A model generated the notes under the pieces. The model was not told the origin of the DNA. It worked only from the letters and a program-made list of their open reading frames with translations, and ran no database searches. Positions 44,769-54,628 of a DNA stretch of 64,000 bases are shown here, piece after piece. Within the stretch, counting starts at the first letter, position 1. Each line of letters begins with the position of its first letter. Location of the stretch: the NCBI GenBank assembly GCA_049289295.1, contig JBATLL010000091.1, positions 56,704-120,703 of the forward strand. Direction: 5' to 3'. The stretch is from BOKV01 sp049289295 (GTDB lineage: Bacteria; Pseudomonadota; Alphaproteobacteria; Rhizobiales; Rhizobiaceae). A program made the position numbers and the translations under genes.

Positions 44769-46475
44769 GTGCAGAAATCTACCGTCGCCAAAGTTGCCAG
44801 AGACTTTCGCCGGACCATGTGGGTCATGGGCGGATTTTCCTTCGTCACCAATCTGCTGCTGCTCGCGATTCCGCTATACATGCTGCAGATCTATGATCGC
44901 GTGCTGCCTTCACAAAGCAATGACACGCTTCTGTTTCTCTCGCTGATAGCCATCTTTGCGCTGCTTGTTCTGGCTTTGCTGGAAGTGGTGCGCTCCATGC
45001 TCGCCAACAGGGCTGCAGCGCGTTTCGACGCGGGCCTGTCTGAACTTGCAATGCGAACCGTCATCCGACAGGGAGCAGCGAGCGGTGGCAACGTGCAGCC
45101 CATGCGCGACCTTGCAGCCCTGCGCAATCTCCTGTCGTCCAAACTGGTGTTTGGCGTTCTCGACCTGCCATTCGCCTGGATATTCATCGCAATCCTCTAT
45201 TTCATTCATCCAGCCCTGTTCTGGTTGACGCTTGCAGGTGCCGCGGTGCTTGCCATGCTCGCCATGCTGAACCAGTTCGCAATTGGCGCAGCATCCAGGC
45301 AGCAGGCGGACAAGGCGATCCAGTCTGGCCAGCGGGCGGATTTCCTCGCGCGCAGCGCCGACAGCCTGATCGCAATGGGCATGGTAAGCGATGTCCTCGA
45401 CAATTGGGGCAGCGTTCATGCCGACGGTCTGGTTGCCGGAGACAGGGCGGCCAGGATCAATGCCTGGTTTGCAGCCGTTTCCCGTTTCCTTCGCCTGGGC
45501 CTCCAGATCGCGATACTGGGATATGGTGCGGGCCTTGTGCTGGCCGGAGAAATGACACCCGGCATGATCTTCGCATCATCACTTATTTCCGGGCGTGGCC
45601 TGCAGCCGATCGATCAGATCATCGGGTCCTGGCGGCAGCTCCTCGCCGGATGGCAAAGCTGGAAACGCCTGTCTGGAAGTCTCACCAATGCCGACCGGCG
45701 CGAAGCCTATACCGCATTGCCGACGCCTGCAGGCAAGATTGGCGCAGAAGGCATCTTTGTGCCCAACCCTTCTGATCCAACCAAGGCACCGATACTTCAC
45801 CGCGTCAGCTTCATGCTGCAGCCGGGCGAATCGGTCGCGGTTCTGGGTCCGTCGGGTTCCGGCAAGTCGACGCTTGCCCGCCTACTCGTCGGCGCGATGC
45901 AGCCCAGGGCAGGTCACGTGCGCCTTGATGGCCATGACCTTGCGAACTGGGATCCCGAAGTGCTCGGCAAGCACATCGGTTACCTTGCCCAGGACGTTGA
46001 ACTGATACCGGGCACAATTGCCCAGAACATCGCCCGGTTCGACCCCAATGCGAGCGACGAAGAAATCAACAAGGCTGCCAGACTGGCGCATGTCGAAGAT
46101 CTGATTCAGCGAATGCCCCAGGGTTACGACACGCTGATCGGTCCCGGAGGACTGCAGGTCTCCGGCGGTGAGAAACAGCGTATCGGTCTGGCGAGAGCCT
46201 TTTTCGGCGATCCGCGCATTCTTGTCCTGGATGAGCCCAATTCCAGCCTCGACCGCATTGGTGAAATGGCCCTCATGAAGGCCCTGGTCGGTGCAAAGAA
46301 GTCGGGCATTACCACCTTCATCATCACTCAGCGCGAGATGGTTCTGGCTGCAGTCGACAAGATCCTGCGCATGCAGAATGGCATGATCACGGATTTCGAC
46401 AATCGCGATGTCGTCATTGCGAAGTACCGCCAGGAATCAGCGCGCGCTTCCGGCAAACCGGAAAAGGTGAACTAG
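44769..46475 (+). CDS. Type I secretion system permease/ATPase (PrtD-like)
   Basis: A 568-residue ABC exporter with fused membrane and ATPase domains. Membrane domain to about 320 with six helices; Walker A GPSGSGKST, Q-loop YLAQDVELIPG, signature VSGGEKQRIGLARAF, Walker B ILVLDEPNSSLD, H-loop ITQRE with Gln in place of the usual His region. It should export an unprocessed protein through a TolC-like channel with the HlyD adaptor encoded next. GTG at 44769 follows AGGGGAATAG; an ATG at 44724 is also possible. No RTX substrate or tolC gene is in the window. Confidence 0.9.
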   Translation: MQKSTVAKVARDFRRTMWVMGGFSFVTNLLLLAIPLYMLQIYDRVLPSQSNDTLLFLSLIAIFALLVLALLEVVRSMLANRAAARFDAGLSELAMRTVIRQGAASGGNVQPMRDLAALRNLLSSKLVFGVLDLPFAWIFIAILYFIHPALFWLTLAGAAVLAMLAMLNQFAIGAASRQQADKAIQSGQRADFLARSADSLIAMGMVSDVLDNWGSVHADGLVAGDRAARINAWFAAVSRFLRLGLQIAILGYGAGLVLAGEMTPGMIFASSLISGRGLQPIDQIIGSWRQLLAGWQSWKRLSGSLTNADRREAYTALPTPAGKIGAEGIFVPNPSDPTKAPILHRVSFMLQPGESVAVLGPSGSGKSTLARLLVGAMQPRAGHVRLDGHDLANWDPEVLGKHIGYLAQDVELIPGTIAQNIARFDPNASDEEINKAARLAHVEDLIQRMPQGYDTLIGPGGLQVSGGEKQRIGLARAFFGDPRILVLDEPNSSLDRIGEMALMKALVGAKKSGITTFIITQREMVLAAVDKILRMQNGMITDFDNRDVVIAKYRQESARASGKPEKVN

Positions 46476-46494
46476 CTTGCAGGACGGATCGAAA

Positions 46495-47850
46495 ATGGCA
46501 GACAAGCTCGAAACGCAGGACGCTTCGCCCTCTCCCGCCGTTGCGGGCGCATGGAAGGAACGCATCCCTACCGGGATATCGGTATCGGTACTGTCAGGGC
46601 TCCTGGTGGTTGCGATTTTCCTCGCCGGGTTCGGAGTATGGGCCGTAACCGCGCCGCTTTCAGGCGCAGCCGTGGCGCCGGGTGTCGTGCAGGCCAGCGG
46701 TCAGAACCAGACAATCGAACATCTCGAAGGCGGCCTCATCGAACAGATACTCGTTTCGGAGGGCGACCGCGTGAAGGCGGGCGACACGCTCTTCGTGCTG
46801 GATCCAACCCGGGTCATGGCAGACCGCAATCGTGTCAATGTCACCCTGATTGGTGCGCAAGCCAGCCTGGTAAGGGCGGAGGCGGAGCGCGATGGGCTGG
46901 AAGAGCTGGTGTTTCCCGATGCCCTGGTAAAGAGTGCCACGGACGAGGGACTTTCATCCGATCTTGAACAGCAATCTGCCGAATTCCGGAACCGGTGGGA
47001 CCGGTACGCTTCTGAACGCGCCGTGCTCGAACAGCGCGCGCTTGCCATCAGTGACGAGATCGAAGGCCTGTTGATCCAGAAGACCTCCGAAGAGCGCAAA
47101 CTGGAAGTCATCCGCGAAGAACTGAACGACAAGCAGAAGCTTCTGGAAAAAGGCCTGACCTCACGCAGCCAGGTCAATGCGTTGCAGCGCGCGGAGGCCG
47201 ACTCCCTTGGCCGCATTGGCGGCCTGACAGCGACAATCGGACAACGCAAGACTTCGATTGCGGAAATCGAGGAACAGAAAGCCGGGCTTGCTGCAACACG
47301 CAAGGAATCGGCAGCAGCCCAGAGCAATGAATTGAGAACCCGGATTTCCGATCTGCGTGAACAATTGCGTTCGCGCGATGATGTCGTCGCCAGATCCGTG
47401 ATCCGCGCGCCGGTTGATGGTGTGATCGTCAAACTCGCCAAGAACACTGTCGGCAGTGTTGTTCGCCCGGGTGAACCGGTGCTGGAGCTTCTGCCGACCG
47501 CGAGCGAACTCATCATCGACGCCCGGATCGCGCCGCGCGACATAGACACGGTGAAAGTGGGCCAGGAAGCCGAATTGCGTTTCGTCGCGCTGAACAGCCG
47601 CACGACCCCTCAGGTTCCCGCAAAGGTCACCTACCTCTCGGCTGACCGCCTGGTCGATCCGAACAGCCGTGAACCTTACTATGTCGCCCGCCTCGAAATG
47701 GCAGCCGACCTTCCCGAAGAAATCGGCCGGGACCAGATTTATCCTGGCATGCCGGTGGATGCCTTCATCAAGACGGGCGACCGGACTTTCCTTGAATACC
47801 TTGCGAAGCCAATCCAGGATTCCTTCGCCAAGGCATTTCGTGAAGACTGA
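46495..47850 (+). CDS. HlyD-family type I secretion periplasmic adaptor
   Basis: A 451-residue membrane fusion protein. One N-terminal membrane helix (about 27-47), then the lipoyl half (VVQASGQNQTIEHLEGGLIE), a long alpha-helical hairpin from about 120 to 290, the second lipoyl half (RSVIRAPVDGVIVKLA) and the beta-barrel end. It links the inner membrane ABC exporter to an outer membrane channel. The start at 46495 follows the ABC gene by 19 bases, so they are cotranscribed. Confidence 0.9.
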   Translation: MADKLETQDASPSPAVAGAWKERIPTGISVSVLSGLLVVAIFLAGFGVWAVTAPLSGAAVAPGVVQASGQNQTIEHLEGGLIEQILVSEGDRVKAGDTLFVLDPTRVMADRNRVNVTLIGAQASLVRAEAERDGLEELVFPDALVKSATDEGLSSDLEQQSAEFRNRWDRYASERAVLEQRALAISDEIEGLLIQKTSEERKLEVIREELNDKQKLLEKGLTSRSQVNALQRAEADSLGRIGGLTATIGQRKTSIAEIEEQKAGLAATRKESAAAQSNELRTRISDLREQLRSRDDVVARSVIRAPVDGVIVKLAKNTVGSVVRPGEPVLELLPTASELIIDARIAPRDIDTVKVGQEAELRFVALNSRTTPQVPAKVTYLSADRLVDPNSREPYYVARLEMAADLPEEIGRDQIYPGMPVDAFIKTGDRTFLEYLAKPIQDSFAKAFRED

Positions 47851-47880
47851 CCGGGTAAACCGTAACCAGAAAGGGAACCC

Positions 47881-48231
47881 ATGAAGCGCCTGTGGAATGC
47901 CCTTCTGAATTCCCTTGCAGGTTTGCGCTGGGGATTTGCTTCCGAAGCGGCAATTCGCCAGGAGATTGTGCTGCTGGCCTTATCCCTGCCGGTCGCGCCG
48001 TTCCTGACACACGATCCATGGAAGCTGGCTGCGCTATGGGGATCATTGATGATCCTGCTCACGGTGGAACTGCTCAACACGGGCATTGAAAAACTGGCGG
48101 ATCGCGTGACGCGCGACCGTGACGATCTGGTTCGCATAGCCAAGGATTGCGGTTCTGCCGCCGTGCTTCTCGCGACAATCCTGTGTGCCATGGTCTGGCT
48201 CATGGCGCTTTGGCAGAAGCTCGCTGCCTGA
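47881..48231 (+). CDS. dgkA: Diacylglycerol kinase
   Basis: A 116-residue trimeric membrane kinase that phosphorylates diacylglycerol to phosphatidate with ATP, recycling lipid from periplasmic glucan or lipid A modification. The conserved signature VELLNTGIEKLADRVTRDRD contains the catalytic Glu and metal-binding residues. The N-terminal amphipathic helix (LWNALLNSLAGLRWGFASEA) carries the second conserved Glu. AAAGGGAACCC precedes the ATG; 30 bases after the HlyD gene. Confidence 0.93.
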   Translation: MKRLWNALLNSLAGLRWGFASEAAIRQEIVLLALSLPVAPFLTHDPWKLAALWGSLMILLTVELLNTGIEKLADRVTRDRDDLVRIAKDCGSAAVLLATILCAMVWLMALWQKLAA

Positions 48232-48368
48232 TCGCCGTTTACCTCGCACCGCAAAAGGGTCTAGAGAAGGACACTGAAACGGATTCCGTCAGTTGCGGAT
48301 ATCCGGTTTGATGGGTTGATCGCCTGGTTCACCTGCCAGGGCACGCTTGAACAGGGTTCCAGTGCGGC

Positions 48369-49715
48369 ATGCAGACCAAAGATGATGCGCCAGTCCTCGT
48401 AATGCCGGTCGAAATACAGGCGCGCGAACTGATGTCCCGCATTCTCATCGCAGCTTTGGCCGCCGAACGCGGGTATCGCGTCATCCTGGGTCAGGACGTG
48501 CTGGTCCGCCGGTTGGCGCCGTTCCTGCCCAGGGGCATCATGCTCGACAAGAGCCTCGGTCTTCCAAGACATGGCAAGCCGCAGCGTTTTGCGCGCCTTG
48601 GCTACAAGATCGCGATCCAGGATGAGGAGGGGACCGGCTTTTACGGTTCCCCCGACAGGTTTCTCGACACCAGGCTCGCCGATGAAACGCTGGCCGTGAC
48701 CAAGCGCTGGTTCTGCATTTCCGATCAGATGCGAAGTGCTGCCGCTGCGCGTTACCCGGCCCATGCCGGGAAATTTGTCACGACCGGGCTGGCCCGCACC
48801 GATATCTGGCGGCCGACATTTCGCGGCCTTTACGAGGCTGAAATGCAGGCCATTCGGCGCGAGCACGGGCCTTTCATTCTGTTCTGTTCGAATTTCAGCT
48901 ATCTTATTCATGGGCGTGGCGAGGCCTTTGTGCAAAGGCAACTGAAGGCACAACGCAGCCAGATCACCAACGCCGAAGACCCGATCGAGCGGATCCGCGC
49001 ACAGGGCGCGCGCAATCTGGAGAAGTTCCTCGAAATCCTGCCGCAGGTTGCGGACTGGTTCCCCGCTCACAAGCTGATCATCCGGCCCCATCCCGGCGAA
49101 GCGGTCGGCTGGTGGCAGGAGCGTTTCGGTGCAAACCCCCGGATCGAGGTTATTTCGAGCGGCACTGCCACGAACTGGATTCTGGCGTCCGACTGCCTTT
49201 TCCATCATGGCTGCACCACCGGTGTTGAAGCAGCCATCATGGGCAAGAAGAACGTGATGTACGCGCCCGTGCCGGACGAACATCACGATACCGAGCTCAT
49301 GCGAGCCTTTGCCCCGGTCGTGAAGACGCCGCAGGACCTTCGCGCCGCCATGCAAACCCTGGTTGGTGGCGGCGATATCGAGCCTGAACTGGCTGATCGC
49401 AAGGAGGAATGGTATCGCGGTCTGGAAGGAAAGCTCGTTGCCAGCACGCTCCTGGACGAACTGGATGCACTGCGCTTCCCCGGCAAGCCGGTTTCCCGCC
49501 TGATCGGTACCCTGCGCTACCTGCCAAGCATGCTTGTCGCCCGCTTCAAGCCGCGCTCGGCGCGCGCCAGGGCCTATTCGCTTCAGAAATGGCAGGGCTT
49601 GCCGAAGAGCGAACTGGAAAACCGCCTGCGGCAGTCGGCTCAGATCGCCGGTGCCAGCACGGCGATAAACGTGCGGGAACTCATTCCCGACCTGTTCGAG
49701 ATTTCGGCTGGCTGA
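48369..49715 (+). CDS. Surface carbohydrate biosynthesis protein (GT-B-like)
   Basis: A 448-residue cytosolic protein resembling the surface-carbohydrate biosynthesis family related to CDP-glycerol glycerophosphotransferases. N-terminal half: VLVMPVEIQARELMSRILIA, GIMLDKSLGLPR. C-terminal half: LIIRPHPGEAVGWW, then SDCLFHHGCTTGVEAAIMGK, the nucleotide-sugar-binding type segment of GT-B folds. It probably takes part in capsule or lipopolysaccharide assembly. The exact donor and acceptor are unknown. It follows dgkA by 137 bases. Confidence 0.65.
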   Translation: MQTKDDAPVLVMPVEIQARELMSRILIAALAAERGYRVILGQDVLVRRLAPFLPRGIMLDKSLGLPRHGKPQRFARLGYKIAIQDEEGTGFYGSPDRFLDTRLADETLAVTKRWFCISDQMRSAAAARYPAHAGKFVTTGLARTDIWRPTFRGLYEAEMQAIRREHGPFILFCSNFSYLIHGRGEAFVQRQLKAQRSQITNAEDPIERIRAQGARNLEKFLEILPQVADWFPAHKLIIRPHPGEAVGWWQERFGANPRIEVISSGTATNWILASDCLFHHGCTTGVEAAIMGKKNVMYAPVPDEHHDTELMRAFAPVVKTPQDLRAAMQTLVGGGDIEPELADRKEEWYRGLEGKLVASTLLDELDALRFPGKPVSRLIGTLRYLPSMLVARFKPRSARARAYSLQKWQGLPKSELENRLRQSAQIAGASTAINVRELIPDLFEISAG

Positions 49716-49781
49716 CTGCACGATCAGCACTGCGATTGAATCGTGCCTGAAGCGTTTCGAAACAGCAGTGAGATCGAAAAA

Positions 49782-49856
<75 letters not shown>

Positions 49857-49959
49857 ATGTTGATGGCACCCTGTTGAGGCCGGGTGGCTTTTGCCACATG
49901 GTAAGCACAGTTGCAAGCAGGGAATGAACCCTGTGAGGGCTGTTGGAATCGGATCAGAC

Positions 49960-50166
49960 ATGGCCAAGGGCGGCAAGGCAAAGGACAACAGGGGACCAAC
50001 GGACAGGCATTCGCGCCTCGGGGACGCATTGCGCGCCAATCTGCGCAGGCGCAAGGGTGTTGGGCGTACATCCGATCCTGCTGCAGATTCGCCGCAGGAT
50101 CAGGCAACGCTACGTCGCCAGGACGGTATTGCCCCTCGCCTTGACCCGCAAAAGCCGCGCGATTAA
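49960..50166 (+). CDS. Small basic hypothetical protein upstream of murA
   Basis: A 68-residue, highly charged protein (MAKGGKAKDNRGPTDRHSRL, then LGDALRANLRRRKG) with a flexible C-terminus. Small basic proteins of this kind, with a DALRxNLRRRK-like helix, occur before murA in other rhizobia as far as I recall. GGATCAGAC precedes the ATG. No known domain. Moderate confidence that it is expressed. Confidence 0.5.
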   Translation: MAKGGKAKDNRGPTDRHSRLGDALRANLRRRKGVGRTSDPAADSPQDQATLRRQDGIAPRLDPQKPRD

Positions 50167-50352
50167 CGCCGTCGGGGACTTGATCTTGAAGCAACCCCTT
50201 CTTTCCACTATGGGGATGGCTGCAATGCACTGACCGGTCCCGAACCGGGGAAACGGGCTTGGTTCCGTCACATTGGGCGGGCATTCACCAAGTTAGGGTT
50301 TTCCGGTCGGCTGGAAAATCAGGCTCTCCCCGAAAGCGAAAGCAGACTGTAC

Positions 50353-51642
50353 ATGGACAAGATCGTGGTCACAGGCGGCCAGAAACTCAATGGCGTCATT
50401 CCCATTTCAGGCGCCAAGAATGCGGCCCTGCCGCTCATGATCGCCTCGTTGTTGACGGACGAGTCATTGATTCTGGAAAACGTCCCCCATCTGGCGGATG
50501 TTGAATCGCTGATCCGCATTCTCACCAACCATGGCACCGACTACAAGGTCGAGGGCAAGCGTCCCGGCCAGAATGGCAGCGAAGGACGCACAATCCATTT
50601 CCGCGCCAGGGAAATTGTCGACACGACAGCACCCTATGATCTTGTATCGCGGATGCGCGCCAGCTTCTGGGTGATCGGGCCGCTGCTGGCAAGAATGCAC
50701 AAGGCTAAGGTGTCGCTTCCCGGCGGATGTGCGATCGGCACCCGCCCGGTTGACCTGTTCATCGAGAGTTTGCAGGCACTGGGCGCAACGATGGAAGTGG
50801 AGGCAGGCTATGTGGTCGCCGAAGCACCAGGCGGACTGAAGGGCACGCGGTACCGCTTTCCCAAGGTCTCGGTCGGCGCAACCCACTGCGCCATGATGGC
50901 GGCCACACTTGCATCGGGCCAGACTGTCCTGGAAAACGCTGCCCGCGAGCCCGAAGTATCCGACCTCGCCCGGTGCCTGGTCGCGATGGGCGCGCGCATT
51001 TCCGGCGCAGGCACCTCGACCATAATCATTGACGGCGTGGAAAAACTGTCAGGCGCCCGCCATTCGGTTCTGCCGGATCGCATCGAAACCGGCACCTACG
51101 CCATGGCTGTCGCAATGACAGGCGGCGATGTTCTGCTGAAAGGCGCAGATGCAGGATTGCTGCAGAACACCCTTGATGTCCTGCGCAGGGCCGGGGTCAC
51201 CATCGAGGAGCGCGATGAAGGCATCCGGGTAGCGCGCAATGGCAACGGGATTCTTCCCGTCGATGTGGTGACCGAACCCTTCCCGGGTTTCCCGACCGAT
51301 CTGCAGGCGCAATTCATGGCCCTGATGTGCTGTGCGCAGGGCACATCGCGCATTACCGAGACGATTTTCGAAAACCGCTTCATGCATGTGCAGGAACTGG
51401 CGCGCCTTGGTGCCAGGATCACGCTGGACGGGCAAACGGCCATCGTGCAAGGCGTATCCCGGCTCAAGGGCGCTCCCGTCATGGCCACCGATCTCAGGGC
51501 ATCTGTTTCGCTGGTCATTGCCGGACTGGTCGCCGAGGGCGAGACGACAGTGAACCGTGTCTATCACCTTGATCGCGGTTTCGAACGCCTCGAGGAGAAG
51601 CTCACCAATTGCGGCGCGGATATCCGCCGTGTCACTTCATGA
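50353..51642 (+). CDS. murA: UDP-N-acetylglucosamine 1-carboxyvinyltransferase
   Basis: First committed enzyme of peptidoglycan synthesis; transfers enolpyruvate from PEP to UDP-GlcNAc. 429 residues, two inside-out barrel domains. Lys22 is in GAKNAALP and the catalytic Cys126 in LPGGCAIGTRPVDLF, so the protein should be fosfomycin sensitive. Other conserved parts: MMAATLASGQTVLENAAREP, PFPGFPTDLQAQFMAL and TDLRASVSLVIAGLVAEGET. It heads the conserved block running to yacG. Confidence 0.97.
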   Translation: MDKIVVTGGQKLNGVIPISGAKNAALPLMIASLLTDESLILENVPHLADVESLIRILTNHGTDYKVEGKRPGQNGSEGRTIHFRAREIVDTTAPYDLVSRMRASFWVIGPLLARMHKAKVSLPGGCAIGTRPVDLFIESLQALGATMEVEAGYVVAEAPGGLKGTRYRFPKVSVGATHCAMMAATLASGQTVLENAAREPEVSDLARCLVAMGARISGAGTSTIIIDGVEKLSGARHSVLPDRIETGTYAMAVAMTGGDVLLKGADAGLLQNTLDVLRRAGVTIEERDEGIRVARNGNGILPVDVVTEPFPGFPTDLQAQFMALMCCAQGTSRITETIFENRFMHVQELARLGARITLDGQTAIVQGVSRLKGAPVMATDLRASVSLVIAGLVAEGETTVNRVYHLDRGFERLEEKLTNCGADIRRVTS

Positions 51643-51755
51643 CACGCATTCGGTGTAACAGCGCGGTTGCGTTGCTCGCCGAAACTCAATAACACCTGTT
51701 TTTCCACGGGATTTGGCCGGTCGCTTGAGATCGGCAACTATTGCCAGGATGGAAG

Positions 51756-52199
51756 ATGGATCGCCTGAAACTTGTTGCACTCGACGAGGAAGATCTTGCG
51801 ATAATATCGGCGCATTGCCAGGACGCCGTTCTCAAGGCTGCAGATGCAAGATATCTGCCGCGCGAAAGACGTTTCATCCTGCCGATGAACCGGTTTGTCT
51901 GGGAAAAGCCGGGTGGCTCGGGAAAGTATGAGCGGCGCCGTGCAGTGCTGCATTTCGAGCGGGTCATGAAGGTATCGTCGACCGGCTTTGACCGCAAGCG
52001 CAAGGATCAGGTCCTGTCCCTGCTGGCGGTGACGTTCAGCGAAACCGACAAGCCCGCAGGCCACATTGAAATCGTGTTTTCCGGCGGTGCCGCCATTCGC
52101 CTCGAAGCCGAAGTGATCGAGGCGCAGCTTTCGGACATGAATGCTGCATGGGAGACCGGTTCGCGCCCCGAGCATGACGAGGCCGAAAAACTGTCATGA
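51756..52199 (+). CDS. DUF2948 protein
   Basis: A 147-residue protein of the alphaproteobacterial DUF2948 family, almost always between murA and hisD. Conserved parts: DRLKLVALDEEDLAIISAHC, QDAVLKAADARYLPRERRFI and the GAAIRLEAEVIEAQLSDM end. The ATG at 51756 has AGGATGGAAG upstream. No known function; its fixed position suggests a housekeeping role. Confidence 0.87.
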   Translation: MDRLKLVALDEEDLAIISAHCQDAVLKAADARYLPRERRFILPMNRFVWEKPGGSGKYERRRAVLHFERVMKVSSTGFDRKRKDQVLSLLAVTFSETDKPAGHIEIVFSGGAAIRLEAEVIEAQLSDMNAAWETGSRPEHDEAEKLS

Positions 52200-52242
52200 T
52201 CTCACGTTTGGACCATCCCGCTTCCGCCCGCGAGGCTGTTGC

Positions 52243-53541
52243 ATGGTAGCGCGTCTTGATGCAACCACGCCCGGCTTCGAGGAGCAGTTCGTTGATCTCC
52301 TGACGCTCAAGCGCGAAGTGTCCGAGGATGTGGACGCATCCGTTCGCACCATCATCAGCGAAGTCCGCAAGCATGGCGATCTGGCGCTTGTCGACTATTC
52401 GCGCAGGTTTGACCGGTTTGAACTGGAAACAGGCGCCATCGCATTCAGCGAAAGCGAAGTTGACGCTGCTGTGGCCGGTGTCGATTCCCCAACCATGGCC
52501 GCCCTGGAACTGGCACGCGACCGCATCCGCTCGCACCATCAGCGTCAGATGCCAACCGATGACCGCTATGTTGACGCCATCGGTGTCGAACTGGGCTCAC
52601 GCTGGACAGCGGTTGAATCGGTAGGGCTCTATGTGCCGGGAGGCACGGCCAGCTATCCAAGTTCAGTTCTGATGAATGCCGTGCCCGCCGCAGTTGCTGG
52701 CGTGCCGCGGATTGCCATGGTCGTTCCGACACCTGATGGTCTTGTCAATCCGCTGGTGCTTGCCGCTGCAAGGCTTGCCGGTGTGCACGAGATATACAGG
52801 GTGGGCGGTGCCCAGGCCATTGCAGCACTTGCCTATGGTACGGCCTCGATTAGGCCGGTGGCCAAGATTGTTGGGCCGGGCAATGCCTATGTCGCCGCTG
52901 CCAAGCGTCAGGTCTTCGGAACAGTCGGCATAGACATGATCGCGGGCCCTTCGGAAGTCGTTGTTGTTGCAGATGAAGCCAATGATCCGGACTGGATCGC
53001 GGCTGACCTTCTCGCCCAGGCGGAGCATGACGCCAGCGCCCAGTCGATCCTCATCACAGACAGTGCCAGTCTGGCGGAGGCTGTCGCCTTTGCCGTTGAA
53101 CGCCAGCTGAAGCTGCTGCCCAGAGGCGAGATTGCCGCAGCCAGCTGGCGCGACAATGGTGCCATCATTCTTGTTGCCCGGCTGGATGATGCAGTGCCGC
53201 TGGTGGACCGCCTTGCTCCGGAACATCTGGAAATCGCAACGCCGGACCCCGAAACATTCTGCCAGCAGGTGCGCAATGCCGGTGCAATCTTCCTTGGGCG
53301 GCATACGCCCGAAGCAATCGGGGACTATGTCGGCGGTTCGAATCATGTGCTGCCAACCGCGCGCTCGGCCCGCTTTTCCTCCGGCCTTTCCGTGCTTGAC
53401 TATGTGAAGCGGACTTCCATCCTGCGGCTTGGCCCGGATCAACTGGCGCAAATCGGACCTGCCGCCGTCACACTTGCCGGCTGTGAGGGCTTGCAGGCGC
53501 ATGCGCGCTCTGTGACTATCCGCATGAATCGCAACGGCTAG
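52243..53541 (+). CDS. hisD: Histidinol dehydrogenase
   Basis: Catalyses the last two steps of histidine synthesis, histidinol to histidine with NAD and zinc. 432 residues. Signature region LLAQAEHDASAQSILIT contains a zinc ligand His, and LAPEHLEIATPDPE the catalytic Glu-His pair; GPGNAYVAAAKRQVFG and IDMIAGPSEVVVVAD form the NAD and substrate site. The ATG at 52243 follows GAGGCTGTTGC; longer frames upstream overlap DUF2948 and are not supported. Confidence 0.96.
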   Translation: MVARLDATTPGFEEQFVDLLTLKREVSEDVDASVRTIISEVRKHGDLALVDYSRRFDRFELETGAIAFSESEVDAAVAGVDSPTMAALELARDRIRSHHQRQMPTDDRYVDAIGVELGSRWTAVESVGLYVPGGTASYPSSVLMNAVPAAVAGVPRIAMVVPTPDGLVNPLVLAAARLAGVHEIYRVGGAQAIAALAYGTASIRPVAKIVGPGNAYVAAAKRQVFGTVGIDMIAGPSEVVVVADEANDPDWIAADLLAQAEHDASAQSILITDSASLAEAVAFAVERQLKLLPRGEIAAASWRDNGAIILVARLDDAVPLVDRLAPEHLEIATPDPETFCQQVRNAGAIFLGRHTPEAIGDYVGGSNHVLPTARSARFSSGLSVLDYVKRTSILRLGPDQLAQIGPAAVTLAGCEGLQAHARSVTIRMNRNG

Positions 53542-53557
53542 GCTGGCGGAAACACAC

Positions 53558-54040
53558 GTGTCCGATAATGGCTCCAGGAACAGGTTGGTTGATGTCACGC
53601 TGGACGACAAGTCCATTGGGCGTGCCACACCCGATGTCGAGCATGAGCGTGCAGTCGCGATTTTCGACCTGATCGAGGAAAACAGTTTCCGTCCGCATGG
53701 AGACGATGGCGGTCCGTACCGGCTGACACTTTCCGTCATCGAATCGCGCCTCGTCTTCGACATTGCGCGCGAAGATGGCGTCCAGCTGGTGGTCCACATG
53801 CTTTCGCTGACCCCATTCAAACGGGTCATCAAGGACTATTTCCTGATTTGCGAGAGCTATTACGAGGCTATCCGGACAGCCAGTACATCCCAGATCGAAG
53901 CCATCGACATGGGTCGCAGAGGCTTGCACAATGAGGGTTCGCAGACCTTGATGGACCGGCTTGAAGGCAAGATCGACATCGACATGGACACCGCGCGCAG
54001 GCTTTTCACGCTTATTTGCGTGCTGCATTGGCGCGGTTGA
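53558..54040 (+). CDS. UPF0262 family protein
   Basis: A 160-residue cytosolic protein of the alphaproteobacterial UPF0262 family. Conserved parts: RLVDVTLDDKSIGRATPDVE, HERAVAIFDLIEENSFRP and SLTPFKRVIKDYFLICESYY. GTG start at 53558, 16 bases after hisD. Function unknown; always near hisD and infA in this order. Confidence 0.9.
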   Translation: MSDNGSRNRLVDVTLDDKSIGRATPDVEHERAVAIFDLIEENSFRPHGDDGGPYRLTLSVIESRLVFDIAREDGVQLVVHMLSLTPFKRVIKDYFLICESYYEAIRTASTSQIEAIDMGRRGLHNEGSQTLMDRLEGKIDIDMDTARRLFTLICVLHWRG

Positions 54041-54063
54041 GGCGATAGCGGACCCGTCGGAAG

Positions 54064-54513
54064 ATGAGTGATCCCGAAAAGCCCGCATCCACGAAACCTC
54101 GCCCAGGATCGATCCTGTTCGTCTGCGCCATGAATTCCATCCGCTCGCCCATGGCCGAACACCTGACCCGATCGATCTACGGCAATTCCATCTTCACCCA
54201 GTCGGCCGGGATACGCGCTGGCGATCTTGACGGCTTCATGGTGGCCGCAATGGCGGAAAAAGGCATCGATCTGTCCGGTTATGCGTCCACGACACTGGAC
54301 GAACTGGAGGATGGCTACTATGACCTCATTGTCACGCTTGCGCCTGAGGCCCATCACCGTGCCCTCGAACTGACACGCTCCCAGGCCGTGGACGTCGAAT
54401 ACTGGCCAACCATGGACCCTTCAACGGTGGCCGGCAGCCGGGAACAGGTGCTGGATGCCTATCGCCAGACGCGTGACATGATAGAGGCCAGGATACGGGC
54501 CCGCTTTGGTTGA
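54064..54513 (+). CDS. Low-molecular-weight protein tyrosine phosphatase family protein
   Basis: A 149-residue phosphatase of the LMW-PTP / arsenate reductase fold. The P-loop CAMNSIRS has Cys21 and Arg27 in the CX5R motif. The general-acid aspartate is expected in YWPTMDPSTV near residue 120. The family dephosphorylates tyrosine in proteins or reduces arsenate; here the conserved operon position suggests a housekeeping role. It follows the UPF0262 gene by 23 bases. Confidence 0.85.
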   Translation: MSDPEKPASTKPRPGSILFVCAMNSIRSPMAEHLTRSIYGNSIFTQSAGIRAGDLDGFMVAAMAEKGIDLSGYASTTLDELEDGYYDLIVTLAPEAHHRALELTRSQAVDVEYWPTMDPSTVAGSREQVLDAYRQTRDMIEARIRARFG

Positions 54514-54628
54514 TCCTGCCGGCACAAGTCCGGCTGGACCATAATTTTCCGCTGAACAGCTTTTATGTTCACAAACGGGTTCCGGTGATATAGGTTCCCG
54601 CCACTTTCGCGACATGAGCAGAGGACGA

